Assembly: GCA_934454215.1 (NCBI GenBank)
Contig: CAKSGG010000034.1
Location: forward strand, 1-26,893
Length of the DNA: 26,893 nt
Direction: 5' to 3'
Source of the DNA: an uncultured Clostridia bacterium
Lineage (GTDB): Bacteria > Bacillota > Clostridia > UBA1381
Shown: positions 24,598-26,893 of the stretch, piece by piece
How the letters are laid out: each line of letters starts with the position of its first letter
Position numbering within the stretch: the stretch's first letter is position 1
The notes under the pieces: model-generated
The model's input: only the letters and a program-made list of their open reading frames with translations
The model's database searches: none
What the model was told of the DNA's origin: nothing
Program-made: the position numbers and the translations under genes

Positions 24598-26490
24598 ATG
24601 CTTGGAATTTTAATTTATGTGTATTTTATTGCGCTTGGGTGTCTGTACTCAAATATAATTTTCGCAGAGCGTGATAACAGCTTTAAATATTATATGGGCG
24701 GAATATTCGGAAACCTTTTGCTTATGTGCGGAATTGTCCCGTTTGCGTTTGTATTGGGATTCTCAAAATCAGCTCATATCGTGCTTATTGCCGCCGCTGC
24801 TCTCCCCTATCTCTTTATAAGATTAGGGAAGAAAGAAAAGCACGGCACCGCCGGCGAATGTTTAATAAGCCGAAAAATACTGTTGTTTTTAATACTTCCC
24901 ATTTCGCTCATAATATGGATTCTCATGACAAATCATATTCTGACTCCGTATGACGGCGGAGGAGTTGCAAGCGGTCAGTGCACCTACGGCGATTTGCAGA
25001 TGCACTTGGGATTTATAACAAGCATTGCACAGCAGGTGAAATTTCCTCCCGATTATGCTTTTTTATCGGGTTACAGGCTGAACTATCCGTTTTTTGCTGA
25101 TATGCTGTCAGCAAGTCTGTTTCTGTTCGGCACTCCGCTCAGATGGGCGGTTCTTGTACCGAGCTATGCTATTTCGGGTTTGCTTGTAACAGGATTTTAC
25201 CTGCTTGCATATAAAATCACAAACAAGAAATCGGCGGCGGTTTTGGCTATGGTATTTTTCTTTATAAACGGCGGTTTCGGATTTGCATATTTTATTGAGG
25301 GTGCAAAGGCTGACCCGACGCAATTTACACGCATATTTACCGATTACTACCATACGCCGACGAATTTCAACGAAATGAACATACGCTGGTCAAACACAAT
25401 CTGCGATATGATAATACCGCAGAGAACAACCATGTTCGGCTGGTGTATAGTAATTCCGTGCATATATTTGCTGATTGACGCATTGAAATCCAATTCAAGA
25501 CGGGCTTTTGTAATTCTCGCAATAACAGCAGGCTGTATGCCGATGATTCATACACATTCATTTCTTGCACTCGGCATGATAAGCGCAGTTATGTTTTTTG
25601 CATATTTGAAAAATGCGCCGAATAAAAAAAGCTATATTGCAAATTGGGTAATATACGGAGCAATCGTACTGATTATGGCGCTTCCTCAGCTTATGCTGTG
25701 GACCTTTTCCCAGACCTCGGGAAACGATTCGTTTTTGAATTTCCATTTCAACTGGGTAAATCACAGCGACCCTTATCTGTGGTTTTATATTAAAAACTGG
25801 GGACTGCCGTTCATACTTGCGATTCCTGCGTATTTCAACAGCAATTCCGATAATAAAAAGCTGCTTTTATCGGCACTGTTTATATTTGCCGCTGCGGAAA
25901 TTATACAATTTCAGCCAAACGAGTACGATAATAACAAGCTGTTTTACATCAGCTATATGATAGTCATTATCATAACAAGCGGCTTTATGTACGATTTATA
26001 CGGCAAGCTTACAGACATAAAATTAAAACAGTATTTTGCAGTTATTGCTATTGTTTTATGTACGCTTTCGGGCGCACTGACAATCGGGCGGGAATATGTA
26101 TCCGGAGGACAGTATCAGACCTTTACAAAAGATGATATTGACATCGCCGAGCAAATAAAACAGAATATTCCGAAGGACGCTGTTGTTCTTACTTCGACAA
26201 CGCATATAAACCCCGTCGTAACGCTTGCGGGACGAACGGTTTATGTCGGTTCGTCACTGTATGTTCATTTTCACGGTTTTATAAATGAGTATGAACAGCG
26301 CAATGAAGAAGTTACAAAAATTTATTCCGCCGATATAGACGAATTAAAGTCATTCTGCTCACAAAACGGAATTGATTATGTGTATGTCGGAAATTACGAA
26401 AGAAACAATATGGATATAAATGAAAATACCTTTTCCGGTCTTGACGCTGTGTGTCATGCCGGAAGTAATACGCTATATAAAATAAATTAA
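24598..26490 (+). CDS. GT-C-like (DUF2298-like) polytopic membrane protein
   Basis: This 630-residue protein has about a dozen hydrophobic helices and a soluble C-terminal tail (~510-630). The segment YGDLQMHLGF (130-139), followed by SGYRLNYPFF (157-166), resembles the first external loop of GT-C glycosyltransferases and of DUF2298 (YYY) proteins, where an acidic residue is catalytic; Asp132 is the candidate. The tail has IPKDAVVLTSTTHINPVVTLAGR, a pattern usual in this group. A transfer of sugars from a lipid-linked donor to a surface molecule is plausible but not shown. GGAG lies 9 bases before the ATG, which is 6 bases after the lipoprotein stop. The same operon continues to hisS 19 bases on. 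Confidence 0.7.
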   Translation: MLGILIYVYFIALGCLYSNIIFAERDNSFKYYMGGIFGNLLLMCGIVPFAFVLGFSKSAHIVLIAAAALPYLFIRLGKKEKHGTAGECLISRKILLFLILPISLIIWILMTNHILTPYDGGGVASGQCTYGDLQMHLGFITSIAQQVKFPPDYAFLSGYRLNYPFFADMLSASLFLFGTPLRWAVLVPSYAISGLLVTGFYLLAYKITNKKSAAVLAMVFFFINGGFGFAYFIEGAKADPTQFTRIFTDYYHTPTNFNEMNIRWSNTICDMIIPQRTTMFGWCIVIPCIYLLIDALKSNSRRAFVILAITAGCMPMIHTHSFLALGMISAVMFFAYLKNAPNKKSYIANWVIYGAIVLIMALPQLMLWTFSQTSGNDSFLNFHFNWVNHSDPYLWFYIKNWGLPFILAIPAYFNSNSDNKKLLLSALFIFAAAEIIQFQPNEYDNNKLFYISYMIVIIITSGFMYDLYGKLTDIKLKQYFAVIAIVLCTLSGALTIGREYVSGGQYQTFTKDDIDIAEQIKQNIPKDAVVLTSTTHINPVVTLAGRTVYVGSSLYVHFHGFINEYEQRNEEVTKIYSADIDELKSFCSQNGIDYVYVGNYERNNMDINENTFSGLDAVCHAGSNTLYKIN

Positions 26491-26509
26491 CCGAAAGGAC
26501 TTTACAAAA

Positions 26510-26893
26510 ATGGAAAAAGTAAAACCAAGAACACTCACAGGCTTTATGGAGCTTTTGCCCAACGAGCAAATAGAATTTGAAAGATTTATCGAAATTCTGC
26601 GCAGCAGCTATGTCAAATACGGCTTTTATCCGCTCGATACTCCCGTTCTTGAAAGCTCCTCCGTACTGCTTGCCAAAGCCGGAGGCGAAACCGAAAAACA
26701 AATATACCGTTTCAAAAAGGGCGATACCGATTTGACGATGCGTTTTGACCTTACCGTTCCTCTCGCAAAATATGTTGCATTGAATTATAACGAGCTGAAT
26801 TTCCCGTTTAAGCGCTATCAGATAGGTAAAGTTTACAGAGGCGAACGCGCTCAAAAAGGACGTTTCCGTGAATTTTATCAGGCTGATATAGAT
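26510..26893 (+). CDS. hisS: Histidyl-tRNA synthetase, N-terminal 128 codons (cut by right edge)
   Basis: This class II synthetase charges tRNA-His. Visible are RTLTGFMELLP (7-17), the motif 1 region, SVLLAKAGGETEKQIYRF (51-68), the TMRFDLTVPLAKYVA stretch (76-90), and motif 2 IGKVYRGERAQKGRFREFYQ (105-124). The arginine-rich motif 2 is intact. The RTLxGFMELLP start differs from the IPRGTQDxLP start of the usual bacterial HisRS and marks a separate HisS clade. HisZ, the HisG partner that lacks charging activity, cannot be wholly excluded from the N-terminal third, but the strongly conserved motif 2 favours a real synthetase. AAAGGA lies 10 bases before the ATG. Confidence 0.85.
   Translation, partial: MEKVKPRTLTGFMELLPNEQIEFERFIEILRSSYVKYGFYPLDTPVLESSSVLLAKAGGETEKQIYRFKKGDTDLTMRFDLTVPLAKYVALNYNELNFPFKRYQIGKVYRGERAQKGRFREFYQADID

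Noticed and set aside
26312..26854. 180-codon minus-strand open frame at the right edge
   Set aside because: It is antisense to the end of the GT-C-like gene and the start of hisS, which are supported by motifs and ribosome sites.
1..26893. Mobile element, CRISPR, toxin-antitoxin or phage-defence island
   Set aside because: No transposase, integrase, spaced repeats or toxin-like pair was found; gene content and ribosome sites are uniform and the order around dprA-topA-trmFO is a conserved chromosomal one.

Overview
The window looks like chromosomal DNA from a low-to-moderate GC anaerobic Firmicute of the class Clostridia, probably a gut- or fibre-associated lineage. Ribosome binding sites are strong (AGGAGG or AAAGGA type) and several promoters read TTGACA-17-TATAAT. 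It carries an oxygen-sensitive 2-hydroxyacyl-CoA dehydratase activase, an S-layer-homology (SLH) surface protein and a GH95 glycosidase. Eighteen protein-coding genes fill almost all of it. I found no rRNA, tRNA, CRISPR array, insertion sequence or prophage. No gap between genes exceeds about 210 bases.

Left part (1-7548, all minus strand): a small operon of a Na+/solute symporter followed by an acyl-CoA ligase that runs off the left edge; a cytoplasmic GH95 alpha-L-fucosidase-type glycosidase with its own consensus promoter; then an unrecognised small membrane protein, a CpXC zinc-ribbon protein and holB (DNA polymerase III delta prime).

Middle (7676-13190): dUTPase and a DnaQ-like exonuclease, each with its own near-perfect promoter. 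Next is a divergent pair: a secreted Cthe_2159-like beta-helix protein with three SLH domains on the minus strand, and an OmpR-type response regulator plus histidine kinase on the plus strand. A 44-bp nested dyad lies between them and is a good candidate operator. This is the most self-contained regulatory unit in the window.

Right part (13249-26893): a 1416-residue double activase (two ASKHA ATPase domains plus DUF2229 and HgdB-like parts) convergent with a ZIP metal transporter, the two sharing a strong hairpin terminator. Then come a SpoU-type RNA methyltransferase and a tightly packed operon dprA-topA-trmFO-lipoprotein-GT-C-like membrane protein-hisS. The last two unfamiliar genes of that run, a lipoprotein with a thioredoxin-like domain lacking CXXC and a large GT-C/DUF2298-like membrane protein, sit 1 to 19 bases from housekeeping neighbours and are the best candidates for undescribed biology.

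All family assignments come from reading motifs by eye; no database search was run.
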